A DNA stretch of 64,000 nucleotides from assembly GCA_001414485.1 (NCBI GenBank), contig LLEY01000109.1:62001-126000 (forward strand). Reading direction: 5' to 3'. Under the pieces are notes generated by a model. It worked only from the letters and a program-made list of their open reading frames with translations, did not search any database and had not been told where the DNA came from. A program made the translations under genes and the position numbers. This DNA is from Calycina herbarum (taxonomy: Eukaryota > Ascomycota > Leotiomycetes > Helotiales > Pezizellaceae). Shown here piece by piece: positions 36,928 to 49,000 of this stretch. The first letter of the stretch is position 1, and every line of letters starts with the position of its first letter.

Positions 36928-38711
36928 TTTGAGGTTTTGTGGGGGTTGTAAATTAAAAAGGGTTATAGTTTATTCGGGAGTGTTGTTTAGTGAGAGGATG
37001 ATTGAGGTGTTGATGGGATTGAGGTTGATATGTTGATTCTCCCCTTGAGCTCTCTTGTCAAGGTCGGGCTCCACGTAGTAGAAATTCAAGGCCGCTGGTC
37101 CGTGCACTTTTACACCAAGTTCACACCAAAAATCAAGTCTTGGCGCGGCCTCGTTATTCTACTACGTGGAGGTCGGGATTTAAAGTTTTGACGAGTCGGC
37201 GTCATCTGGTCTTCGGCTTTGGGTCGGAGCGAAAAGCGGACTCGGATTTGCGGGATTGATATTCGTAAGGAATCAAGGCACCAGTCCAAGGACAACAAAA
37301 GCGGCAGTACAATAGAATGCTCGACTTTCTAATTACAAGTACTTACTTGATGAGAACATTTGGCCTTGGTCAATATCCCACAACAATTGACCCCTAGAAA
37401 ATTGCTGTAACTAGGTAAGTACAACTGAATTTTTATCTGCAGCTTGTTCTGGTTCATTGAAAGCTAGAAGGCACCAAGATCTTCAAAAGAGCTACTGCAG
37501 CCGAAATCACATGAACTGTAGATCGCTTTGACTTTCCCTAATACTCACTTACCCGCAAGCTGCATATAAAATGGCAAATGACCTTTGCCATGACTCCAGT
37601 TCATGCAATTGTTTTGGCTACTAAATTTTGATAAATAAATGATATAGGATTTTCCCTTTCAAAGTCAATAGAGGAAAGAAGAGTACATCTAAATTTAGAA
37701 ACCCCAGCGTCATCCAAAAGTCTGAACATTGAAGAGCGAACAAAACTGCTTACATCCTTTATGGAATAATTCAAAGATTTATTGAAATGAATTGTTTTCT
37801 TTTCCACTTCTGGTCCACTTGTCCAACTCATCCGGATCACCAGCTTCCACCACCCTTTCCCTGTACCTGGACGCTACACACGACTCATAGATTTTTAGCA
37901 TTGCAAGAACAACATGAACTGGGATTCACATCTTTCCCCTTTAGGACACCCCCCTTCCTTTGCCTCACAAACGGTGCACCACCCTTTACTCATTCATCGG
38001 CGAATTACCAGTGTAGCTCCTAAATAACAACCTACTGTGCCTACTGTAGGCAACTCTGTCATAGTCGGCAGTCAGCAGGTTCTGTGAGTGCTAGCCTAGC
38101 TCCAAGGCAATGGGAGGTGGCCAAGCCCCGTCACCACGCTAAGCCCTCTCCCTCAGTCGGTGCACCACCACCTCCACCACCTCACTTTCCACCTAGGGTT
38201 GCCCTTGATTCAACTTGACCTTTCTCCTCCACTCTACTGTCCGAAAGTGTATTGAACAACCACCAAAACAAAAGATTCGACCTCCCCTCCTCCCCAAGAA
38301 CTCTCTGTCTTGTCCTTTTGGTTTTCCTTGCGACTCGCAGATTACCATTCACGGAGCTTCAGCTTGCACACTGTCCGATCTAGACTTGCCGCACATCCAC
38401 CACGTCCTGTCCTGTCCTGTCGCAGGACGCGCCCAATCAACCCGACCACGCCCAATCTTCGTGACAACCGATTCAGTCTCCCTTCCAGATACCTCAACTT
38501 TGGTCGCCACTCTTGAAAACTTCAGTTACCACAATCCACGACCGATCTACAGCTTCAACTGGCAGCGCATTGTCCCAGGCACCATCATCGACGCGACCCG
38601 AAGACTGCGCATTGAAGCCTCGATCCCCACAGCTATCCTCTCTGCCTCGAGGCACCGACGACGAATCCCCCCATCCGAATCTGAGCACGGCAAGGAGCAG
38701 AAGGGTCAGTC
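36928..38711. other. Intergenic region with inverted repeat and RhoGAP leader
   Basis: An inverted repeat lies at 37069-37171 (listed separately). From about 37800 the plus strand is pyrimidine-rich and CA-rich, as expected of a promoter and 5' leader for the RhoGAP gene starting at 38712. A 200-codon open frame at 38215-38817 overlaps that start out of frame and is not called. Confidence 0.4.
37069..37171. repeat. Inverted repeat with 15-base perfect arms
   Basis: CTCCACGTAGTAGAA at 37069-37083 is exactly complementary to 37157-37171. Inside these, GGCCGC at 37090-37095 pairs with GCGGCC at 37145-37150, so each arm extends to about 27 bases with a few mismatches around a loop of about 50 bases. 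GTCGGG occurs directly outside both arms. It may be a small inverted-repeat transposon or a hairpin. Confidence 0.75.
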
Positions 38712-41700
38712 ATGGCCAACCACTCTCATGACTTTGCGGGGCCATCCTCCTCGCAGCAGCCATTCTCGTCGCCGCAGCCCGTACAAGCAGCATCTCCCCC
38801 AACGAAGCAGAACCTGAAGTCATGGTGGGCAGGGTTTAGGAAAGAAGGAAAGAAGCATGAGACACAGGGTAAATACAACTTGCGATACAGCTCCGTACTC
38901 CCCAGCCGCGATGCCTTTGCTCGCGAGGACTCCCCATTCCTATCCAAGTCCCCTCGTTCCTACGATCCCCAGTTTCGGGAGCGGAGCATGGAGGCTGAAC
39001 ATTCGAATTCCAAGAGTGTCAATGCTGTGAATCATATGGCTGGAGCTCTTGCGCCAGGACAGAGGCGACGCTCATCTTCCCTTCAAGAATCACTGTTCAA
39101 TGCGCAAACCACCCCAGTTCGGGTCTTACGGCCATCAGCCAGTCTTCTCAAAGTGGGAAATACCATAAAAAGATTTCGACGAAAGAGATCTATGACGGTT
39201 GACACTCAGCACACCCCCAAGCCTGAGGATTTGGATAGCTCCCACCTCGTCCAAGGCAACAGTGAAATCAGTGATACGCTGAAGGGGGGAAAGCATCCAA
39301 TCTCCAAAGCTGGGCGCCTTGCCACCATTCTTGCGGTTTTCAAGTCGTCGCCGCTGAAATCAAAGAAAGAAAATGCTAACTCGAAAACAGAACCACAGAA
39401 CCCAGGCATTTTCGGTGTACCTCTGCGCCAGAGCATTACCTATGCGAACGTTGCCATATCACTTGTTGATAGCGAAGGAAAGAGCTACATATATGGTTAC
39501 GTACCAATTGTGGTTGCAAAATGTGGAGTGTATTTGAAAGAGAAAGGTATGTGTCGCGTGCAAGACGGAAGGAAACGCGCTAACTCGCCTCAGCAACTAA
39601 TGTTGAGGGTATTTTCCGATTGAGCGGATCCGAAAAGCGGATCAAGGAACTAAAAGCAATCTTTGATTCTCCTGAGCGGTATGGAAAGGGATTAGACTGG
39701 GCTGGATACACAGTTCATGATGCAGCAAATGTGTTGCGGAGATATTTGAACTTGCTTCCTGAGCCGATTGTGCCGTTGGATCTCTACGATCGATTCCGAG
39801 CACCACTTCGCGGGCATACCATGCAAGCAGTAGGGGACACGGAAGGACCGCAATTATCGGATGGGTTTGATGTCGGTCAAGCTATTACCACATATCAGCA
39901 GCTGATCACGGAGCTTCCACCTCTCAACCGCCAGCTTCTGCTTTATATCCTCGATTTACTAGCCGTCTTCGCGTCAAAATCGGATGAGAATCGGATGAAC
40001 TCACAAAATTTAGCAGCCATTTTCCAGCCAGGCATGCTCTCACATCCTTCTCACGATATGGCGCCTAGCGAGTATCGCCTCAGTCAAGATGTACTCATTT
40101 TCTTGATTGAGAACCAAGATCATTTCCTCATTGGCATGAGAGGTACGGCGGCTGATGAGCAGACGGTTCAAGAGGTTCAGGCGGGCGCGACGCCACCAGG
40201 AACACCGCGAAACAAGGTCGCCCGATCTGCATCAAACGCAAGCGCAGGTGCAGACAGCATTCGAAAGTTTGGAGGACTTCGCCGAAATGTTTCCGTCTCA
40301 TCAAAGCATTCGCGGCAATCGAACAACGCGCCAAGTCCGGCAAGTCCAGTGTTGACCCATCAAAGCACCGGTCTCAATCGAAGCAACACGGTACCATCAA
40401 AGAGATCTCCAGGACCAGGAGTCGCTCAATCTCGGTTACAGAAGAATTCGGGCTCCCCATCACCGACCGGGCCGTTGTTCGCAAACCATGGGCAGTCGAT
40501 GCAGCCTCGCGGGTTGTCACCTGCAGCAAGAACCAATTCGAACCGAAATGTTTCCCCTTCTTCGGCTATCACTCCAACTACCCCAATTGGTAGATCGAGC
40601 CTTGCGCCATCTTCCCATGCGGAATCTGTAGTAACTAGCCAGGAGAGATTGCTTGCGGACCAGAGTGAGAGGCAAGAGGTGTCAACACCACAGAAGGAGA
40701 GAAATTTGTCAAGCTTGTTCAACCGATCGCCTACAGTTGAGGGTGAGAAGAAGCAGCCAAATAAGCTGAAGAAGAAAATGCCTGTCACTAGCAACAACCC
40801 AAGTGCGCAAAGCTCAACAAACTCCCTCCACGCGCCACAACACCAACTAACTAATACCTCCTCGCCAGCCATCCACCCATCGCAAGGGCTTGAAGATGTA
40901 ACGGAACGACCAGTATTAGAGACGGTTCCATCCCAAGATCCAGCTCCGGTGAGCAACGATGCCACTCCACCTGCAACACAAACACCACGCCCCGAGAATC
41001 CACCAATACCCCTTCAATTCAAGAGACCCGAGGAGCATTCCCATGTGTCCGACAAAACTTTGAAGCCTACTTCACCACCATCGTCTCTACACTCACACTC
41101 ATCATTCAACGACCAATCCGACGCCGACCATGGTGATGAGTCTGTAGGTGCTACGGAGCAACGAGAAAAGCTTTCGAGATGGAAGAGACTATCAAGGCAT
41201 CGCGAGTCATCACAGAATTATGGCCATCACACACTGAGTCCCAGAAAGGGGCTTGGTTCGGATGCAGGTGCAGGGGCAAGTACGAGCTCAGTCGGTAGCG
41301 CGTCTCGACCACCACGAAAGAGCTTCACAGGCGATTCTGTACCAGTTGGTTCTGAGTCTACCTTGGTCGGCACACACTCTCAACCAAGTAACGAAGGATC
41401 CGCTTTCGGAGCTGGAAGTGAGGAGAAGAAGGGACCGCTAGGTTGGATCAAGAGCAAGATGCGCGAGAAGCGGGAAGAGAGCAAGGAAAAAGAAGCCGAG
41501 AAGGAGAGAAATAAGAGCCCACCAGCTTCTACCGATCGATTACACTCCATTCTTCCCGGACGAGGAAAGAGCATGGACATCAAGCGTGATGAATTCCCGG
41601 AGAAGACTGCTCAAGAGCCGAACCTACCGCAGCCACACCAACAATCGCCTCCTCAGCACCCACAGCAGATTCAACAACAGCCTGTGCAAAACACACAACC

Positions 41701-41764
41701 TCATCCACAATCTCACCCACAACAATTACAAGAACCACAACACCCGCAGGAACCTCAACGGTGA
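38712..41764 (+). CDS. Rho GTPase-activating protein, Sac7/Bag7 type
   Basis: Two exons, 38712-39546 and 39594-41764, joined in phase 1, give 1,001 residues. The N-terminal 230 residues are disordered with basic serine-rich patches. The RhoGAP domain covers about 234-480: it starts FGVPLRQSITYANVAISL, and GIFRLSG carries the arginine finger at about R287; NVLRRYLNLLPEPIVPLDLY and QNLAAIFQPGMLSHP are conserved. The remaining 500 residues are low-complexity (Ser, Pro, Asn, Gln), with a charged helical patch (SKMREKREESKEKEAEKERN) and a Gln/Pro/His-rich tail. Sac7 and Bag7 in yeast switch off Rho1 in cell-wall integrity signalling; the same role is likely here. The ATG at 38712 is preferred as it opens the long coding frame. 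Confidence 0.88.
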
Positions 41765-43487
41765 CCCCCGAGATGAGATTCGAAATAAATAAGAACGAAT
41801 GGGTTGTGTGTGTTGATAATGGGTGTGGGTAGTAAAAGCTTTTGATTTATTGGTCTTGTTTTTGTGGGAGTCTGGCGAATCGATAATAATCGTATGGAGT
41901 AGGGCAAGGAGCGATGCGGAAACAAAATGTTTGTGTTGATCGATCTGGTTTGGTTCTTAGGATTGCGGGGGTTCTTGATTCTCTCTTTTTGTTTGATTTT
42001 GACTTTTTTTTTCTTCGAAAGATCGGATACCCTGGGAAAGTGTTTTTCTTCTATTTTTTCTTTTCGTTTTTAGTTTGTGAGGAGGTAGGGGTGAGGTGAG
42101 GGTGGTTTAGGGAGAGGGGATGTGAGGCGGAAGGGGGTTGAGGGGGGTGAGGAGGTTAATTAGATAGATGGTTCTCTTTTTCTCGAGATTTCTCTCTCTG
42201 CTTGTGGTTGTGGATAGTACCGGGCTTCTTCTTTTCGACAGGAAGGCCGGGGAGGCGTGGGAGGATTTGTATGAGTCGTGATGGGAATGGATAAGAGGGT
42301 TGGGGATGATAAGGGGAAGGGGAAATGAAAAGCGGAGAGATGAGATGACATGTGGTGAGAGATGGGAGAACCATTCGTTTGAGTATAGTACAGTACTGGA
42401 ATATTAAGGACCCTTTGGTTTCGGAGTAATTTACGTTGATGAGCGTCTTGCTTTGTTTTTGTCCTTGTGAACTGAAACATTTGCAGTCATGACGAAAACA
42501 GGAGGGCCTTGCTATTTGATTCGTAGGTCACTTGTGAATAGAGGGGGGTATAGAATTCGTGACTAACTTAGAGTAGAACCTCTCTGCTCTGTTTCCCTGA
42601 TTATTTAACTAAAACTCGGAAAATAACTTTGATTATCCTAAATAACTAGAACAATGATGTTTTAATTTCTATCTTTATTCTCCTAGAAGTGTTGGGACAA
42701 TTGAAGAAGGGAAGGTGTGAATTCTTGCAGCCCCTGGTGGTGGGAAGGTAAGATTTACAGGGGACCTTGGTAGGTAACCTACGGATTGCTTGAAAATAAC
42801 AACCACCAGAACCTTGGCTATTTGTAGGTAACCTACTAATTACCGCAATCTTTCAGAACCTTGAATGAATTGAACCAATTCCTAGGTCAACGGTGGATAG
42901 CTGTGCTTTTCTTCGTTGAGCTATTTCTTGGTTACCTGGTAATAAGTCGTTGCATACTTTATTTACTAATTGCGGACTTAATTAAGTAGTAAGTTGAGCT
43001 TTTAAATTATATTATTCGAGAGTATTTAGAGCAATTATATATATTGATTGAAGTGGCGAATGTTTTAGAAGTATAGAGTCTTCGATCTTTATTTGAAAAA
43101 TGTTTATTTAATATAATTAATTTTCATTTTCTAAATAATTGGAGTACTTTGATATTAGTTAAAACTATATAAAATTAGTATATATTTAGATAGAATTAGT
43201 TGATTCTATAGTTGTTAAATAAAGTATACTAGTTCTAAATTTATATATATATATTCTAAATTTTCAGAAGTATTATAGAATACAGAAGAAGACCTTCTCT
43301 TGAGGCTTTTGAGAATGGTGCTCGAGTACTCGTTTTCTTGAACCTAAAGAGAAAAGAAAGAAGAGAGTATTTGGTGATATAAAGAGACTAGAAGGCCTGT
43401 TAGATCCAAATCAGCAAGTACCATAGAACAAACTCACATTCATTGCCCATAGTGTTGAGATTGCCTTCCTCTAGATTTTCCCCGCGC

Positions 43488-43523
<36 letters not shown>

Positions 43524-44359
43524 TGCTCTTCTTTTTTCCTTCGGCTCATGTCTCTCATACGGTATAGCATGGTTCTTGAGAGGGTTTTGGATGGAAGAGA
43601 GATTTTCGGTAGTGAGTGGGGTTTCGACAGTAGTACGGTGTTGGAAAGCTGTGAGCGGACTTTGGTTTGCTCGAGAGTGAGAGAGAGGAAAGTCTTTTGT
43701 GTTCGAGGTCTTGCTACTGCTCCGGGCTGGGTTCCTTGTAAATTCTTAGAATAGAATGATGGCCGCAATGTATTCTTCTGATACGCAATACGGTGTACGT
43801 TGAAGAAATCATGGTGTTTCAAGGGAAGGGGTAATATATAGGGGAGATTTCCTCGTGTCTAATAACAATTATGCTAATACGTCGTATACTCGTCTAAAAG
43901 AAGTTCGAACTTTGGCCTAATTTAGTTTGCTATTCGTGAGTCATATTTTAATATAAATATAAGTGTTAAGAGCAGATTTGAACAGGCAGGCACATAGAGT
44001 AAACCCTTTTTTGAGAAAGTAGAACGAATGGTCACTGCATTTTAAGTAGGTCCGATATTGGAGTATTACTATTCTTGCTGATAATCGTTAGCTTATACAT
44101 GGCGGTAGAGATGTATACAGACCGGTAATGGGGCAGTCGTTAGAGCAGTCTTTTTTAACTATAAGCAACGTTTGAACACCTGGGGAAACGGTTGGTCTCT
44201 GAGATAACGCGACAGCTATTTTTTTTACTCCTCCCCCAGTCCCTTTCTGTTGGAATTCGTGAACATAATAATTTATTTCAACAGTAACGGAATTTCTGCT
44301 ACTGGCTAAATATCCAGACAGTACACATTCAGATGACAAATACCTACTACTCCATCTGG

Positions 44360-44590
44360 AGATTCACTCTCAACCTTCAAAAATAGCGTCCCTGTTATCG
44401 ACCTCATCAATGCTCTCCTCCTTGTTATCGGCCTCAAGTCCAGATTCTTTGAGTCTCCAATATTCTGCAAAGGCTTCTCGATTTCGTCTTGAGCGCACCG
44501 CCTGTTATCGAGCTTCATTCTTAGCTGCTCCTTCTTGGTCGATTTGTTGGTTGAGGTGTCGTATCGGATGAGATATTATCGATGATATCT
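44360..44590 (-). pseudogene. Decayed paralogue of the orphan gene at 63090-63875
   Basis: On the minus strand one frame reads VRSRRNREAFAEYWRLKESG then LEADNKEESIDEVDN. This matches the last exon of the gene at 63090-63875 (VRSKRNREAFAEYWRLKESG, VEAENKEEIYDVVD) almost residue for residue. The match continues upstream as LNQQIDQEGAAKNEAR against LFNKEIDPEEAEKLEII, with an in-frame TAA at the position of a Tyr. The acidic C-terminal tail is missing, because a stop follows DAIFEG. The first two exons are not recognisable, so this is a partial, probably dead copy about 18.5 kb away in the opposite orientation. Confidence 0.75.
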
Positions 44591-44699
44591 AATGAGATAG
44601 ATTGCGATATATCCTACCGTATTGGCGCCCGAAACGGAGTTTATATAGAGTATGGCAAATCTTAAGAATTTAAATAAAACAGAGTGAACGGGACTAAGT

Positions 44700-44920
44700 A
44701 CATCAGAGAGAAGAGAATGTCGGCAAGCTTTAAAATATGCCAGTGAAGACATCACATAAGAGGGCCAAGTTCCAGCAAACGGGCCCAAGCCTGGTCCGTC
44801 GGCGATTGCTGAAAATTCCTTTGCTGCAGCGACTATTCCACCTGGCTTTGTAAGAGTCTACATATACAGATTCACTTCGACTGCAAAACCAATTTCGGCG
44901 GTAGTCAACACCCAACATTC
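44700..44920 (-). pseudogene. Possible coding relic
   Basis: One minus-strand frame reads VLTTAEIGFAVEVNLYM, a TAG, then TLTKPGGIVAAAKEFSAIAD and GPGLGPFAGTWPSYVMSSL. The composition (Gly, Ala, Pro, no long A/T-type residues) looks coding in an otherwise A+T-rich area. I do not recognise the family. It lies just upstream of the decayed paralogue but does not resemble the first two exons of that gene. Confidence 0.3.
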
Positions 44921-46045
44921 AGAAAACACATAGCAGAAAGTAGGAGATCAAAAGAGTATCGCGTGGCGATCTATCCAAGTAAAGTCAAATAATCCTCAGT
45001 CAACTGCCCGGCTAATCCGAACTTGTTACTATTTCTAGAAATGTTCATATCTCTTTGTGCTGGTCCCTGATTCCCATCGGAAAATAAAGGAAACGGCACA
45101 GTGAGGTTTATAGCATCATGTTCTCAAGGTATAGTACGGAGTTTACCAAGCTCGTTTTGATTCGTTGGTGTATTGAATGACTTGAGACCAGGTGCTTGTG
45201 CGTAGAAGAGATAGTCCTCATTTACTTTTCGCGCTTAAACACGAATTTGAACTTTACACTACTCCGAAAGCGTGAAGGTTAAATAGTACCTATTACATCT
45301 AGCTCTGTGTCCGTCATTCACAAGATGCCGCGTTTCGATCAACAATGTCCCGTTGGACGCGCTTCTGAGGTGGAGGAGTAACTATCGGTACTATTAATAC
45401 ACGTTTCAACCTTCTGATTTCTTTCTGTATCGATCGTTCGCTGTACCCATGACCAGAAGAATTTTCATGGAATATCATTCTCCTAGAAGCTTTCGGACAA
45501 TTGAATTATTTATAGGGTACCAAAACTCCAAACCAAGTAAGAATCTCGATTGGCCCCCTCCATCTGTTACCCTAGAAACGTACACAATTTCAACTATTGT
45601 GCGAAAGCATCTAGGAAAATTAGAAATCAGGTTTCTTGATTCTTCCAGACCTCGTCGGACAATATAAACATTGTCCTGGACCCTTTCGCACAATATTTAC
45701 GAAAGGAGGAAAGCCCGTCTCTTACCAAAACTGCAAGCCAAGTATGATCAAGTCACAAAAGCCCAAAGCAAAGAAAAAAGACATGTGCATTTTAATATCT
45801 CCAAACGCTAGACTACTCTTTTGCCATACTCCCCTCCCTCATTTCAATACGCAGCGAAGAATCCCGAAACGCCACCATTAAAATGCCTCTTCATATTACA
45901 TTTTCCCCTCCCCTCTTCCGCTGTCCTCCTCCCTCTCCCTATCACTTCGCATTTATCCATCTCTCAACCCAATGGCCCTTTATACCTCCCCTACCCTCTT
46001 CGTCTCTCAATCCAACACACAACTCAAGCACAATTTAAGCACCAA

Positions 46046-49000
46046 CTAAGCCTCCTCCCCACCCCCAACCACATCCCTAATCCCCCCCAACTCCCCCACA
46101 ACCATCTCTTCCAGCAGGCTCCCCCCAGCCCCTCCCCTACCCAAAGAAGTAACTTCAACCTTCCTCTGCGCCAACTCCTCATCCCGCCGTCCCATAGGAA
46201 CAATGCGTTCCCTAAGCACACTCCTCGCACCAAGCCACCAATCCGCATTCCCCGCCACCCCCTCACTATCCCACTTCACTTGTGGAATATCCACACTCCC
46301 CAAACTCTGCTGTCGAAAGCCCTCAAGTATAAAGTTGATAAGACTCAGAGAATGCGCTTCCGAGCATTGCGCAAGACAAATGTATTTCGTGCTAGTTCTC
46401 GAGGAAGTACGTGAAGATTCCGGCGCTTCTAACGCTTGAGAACATTGTGTGAGGAGGGGTTGGAATTGATTCAAGAAAAGTGCAACTTCCGCAGCGATAG
46501 AGATTTGCACCGAATCGAGTAAATTAAGGAGGAAAGGAAGGATACCACGGGTCCAGATTGAGTAACATCTCTGTAACCCGGGTCCGTCAGCGAAAGGCGA
46601 GACCTTACCACTTCGGAGGTAGCTTGAGATATTCGCCGAAGCGATTTGCCCCAGAATACCGCCGATGGCGAGTTGTTCAGCCATCAGAGGGAGGGTGGAG
46701 AGTTCGAGGAGAAAGAGCATGCTTAGTTCGCCGTAGATGGGGTCACCATCAATAGCGATGCTGTCAGACCACGAGAATAGAGTTGTTGCCACACGAGCGG
46801 TGCCGTTATCGCGGAATATCGAGACAATTTTGGATTGCGAGAAATCGACACCAGGTATTCGGAGACATGATTGAAGGATTCCGGTTATGAGAGCAATATC
46901 TTCTGGTAGGGGTTCGCTGTCTTCGTCGTGGATTGCGGTGGCGAATTCGCGGAGGCCGATTGCGACGACGTATTTGATGATGTTGAGGACGACTGAGACG
47001 ACTGGTGTTGCTTCTTTCATACGTACGGAGACGCTCACGTCTTCGCTGATATCTTGATCGGGACCGACTGTATGTGCCCGAGCGGCGATAAATAGAAGCT
47101 TCAGAAGGGATCTATAATATGGGGCATCTTCTTTCCGAAGTGATCTTTCAAAGGTCCCTCTGAAATTCAGGATCGTCTCCCAAGTTTTGGTAAGAAGATC
47201 TTTGATTTGTAGAAGTTTGCACTTGGCTTCGATCAAGCGCTGCGTAAGTATGAGTGCAAAGTCTGCTCGTTGGTAGCACAGCCTGGTAAAGATTTCTTCC
47301 GAAAGATGGCTGTCGGAGTTTGCGCTGAGGGAGTCGAGGGAAACTTTGATGAAAGCTTTTTGCAACTCCACGTCTGACGCAAGATTACTTGTCAGTTCGA
47401 GAGCAAGGACTTTCCACCCATGAAACAGAGCCTCTTCAAGTTAGTACGAATTTTTTTTTTGATGATGATGCATGCATAACTTACGATTTGCGCGTCAACG
47501 AGAGACAAGTTGACATTGGCCAGCTCAAACTCTACTCGAAGGCCGTCGTTTTTGGTTCTATTCCACCCTGGATGGAACTGTAGCATCTTTTCTGCTAGTG
47601 ACAAATCATAGAAATAATCCTTCCTAAGTTGGCGTTCTTCCAAGGTGGTTCTCTTGAGGTCTTGAATAGAGCAATTGGGGTGTCGGGTCGCAAAGTTTTG
47701 TGCCAATTGCCTGTGTAGAGATGAGTTGAGTGAGGGAACCGCTGTACCAAATCGTATGTAATAGGACAGGTTCGCGATAAGGCTGGTAATAGAGGTAGGA
47801 GATCTGGTCTGGCGCGAATGAAAGAGATGCATGGCTAAAATTTCCGCAACGTAAGCAGCAATTCTCGATTGGTAGAATGCATCAATCGACTGTTCCAAGT
47901 TGGGATTTATTGGTATTGGCTTCAATGTGCCAACATAGTCGGAAATAGTAGTAATAAATCCGCCATGGTTGGATGAGCCATAAACCGTCCAAGGCCAGAA
48001 GTTTTGTGACAGAGATACAAATTCCAGCATTGCTAATGCTTCGACCTGGGGTAGGGTCTCAATTTTCATGAGTTTCTCAAGGGCCGTAGTAAGCAAGGGC
48101 TTATCTAAAGCAGAGGGTATCTTCCCCGCTTGGTCTTTGGCGACGGACTCTCTGGGGGTCTTGCCAGTGAGGAGGTAATTGGCAAACCATTGTTGCTTGT
48201 TGCTGACAACCATAGAAAGGAAATGCCATATCGATACGGTATTTTCATTTCTGACCAAAGGCTTGTCCAGATCTGAGAGAATGTGAAGGAAATTTTTGGC
48301 AGTGTGAGGTCCTAAATGGCCCAGCAAAGAGGGTGGCTCTGATACATTGTTTGCAGTAACAACCAATGCCTCAAATAGAGACAATACATGTCTCTTATAT
48401 AGATCGCTCACGGCATAGAGCCTTGCAATTAAAGGTGCCACTTTGAAAATCTGGTGCTCAAGCTCGGTAGGGGGTTTTTGAACCGAGTTACTCACCCGAA
48501 GTAAAGTTGTAGAAAATGTCAATACTGCTGTAGTTTGTGATGTCCATAACTTCAACTCGTTGGCAAAGTTTGTCAGGTCGGGGGTTCCAAGGCCATCCAA
48601 GAAGGATACCAGTATTGGTTGAAATCTAAGTGAACTCGAAGAAGTTGCCAAAAAGCTCTCCACAATTTGCGACGCAGATGCTATCAAAACGCCGGTAATC
48701 TTTGATGCAAGCTCTTTGGCGCTTTTGGAATGCGAATTCTTTTTTGAACTCAATTTGGAAGCGAGTTCGACTGCATGCTGTTCTTTCTTTTCTTCTCCTT
48801 TCTCTTCTTCCTTCTTCGATGCACCTTCGATGCCATAAACATAGCGTAAAGTTTTATCGAAGGTGGCTGCAACGGCTTTAGACAAGCACCGCCGATCATT
48901 TTGTGTGATGAATTTCCAACCAAAAGAGCTCTCAAGCACATCGATTAGGTATCTGGTGAAGAACAGGAGAACTTTGGATAATATGTGGTCGGGTATACCA

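Larger units (their letters stand above)
41765..46045. other. Intergenic region with A+T-rich core and decayed gene copies
   Basis: 42940-43280 is strongly A+T-rich. A (GA)n microsatellite of about 28 bases lies near 43490-43517. A decayed copy of the 63.1 kb gene lies at 44360-44590 and another possible coding relic at 44700-44920. No intact gene is supported; the 140-codon minus frame at 43400-43822 is built around the microsatellite. Confidence 0.5.

Noticed and set aside
38215..38817. 200-codon open frame on the plus strand before the RhoGAP gene
   Set aside because: It overlaps the RhoGAP start out of frame, is low-complexity, and is best explained as pyrimidine-rich leader sequence.
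42160..42480. 106-codon minus-strand frame downstream of the RhoGAP gene
   Set aside because: Low-complexity Pro/Ser/His translation in probable 3' untranslated DNA.
43400..43822. 140-codon open frame on the minus strand
   Set aside because: Its centre is a (GA)n microsatellite giving SLSLSL, and the rest has no natural protein features.
45821..46414. 197-codon plus-strand frame
   Set aside because: It overlaps the end of NUP188 on the other strand and is a proline-rich shadow of that gene and its 3' flank.
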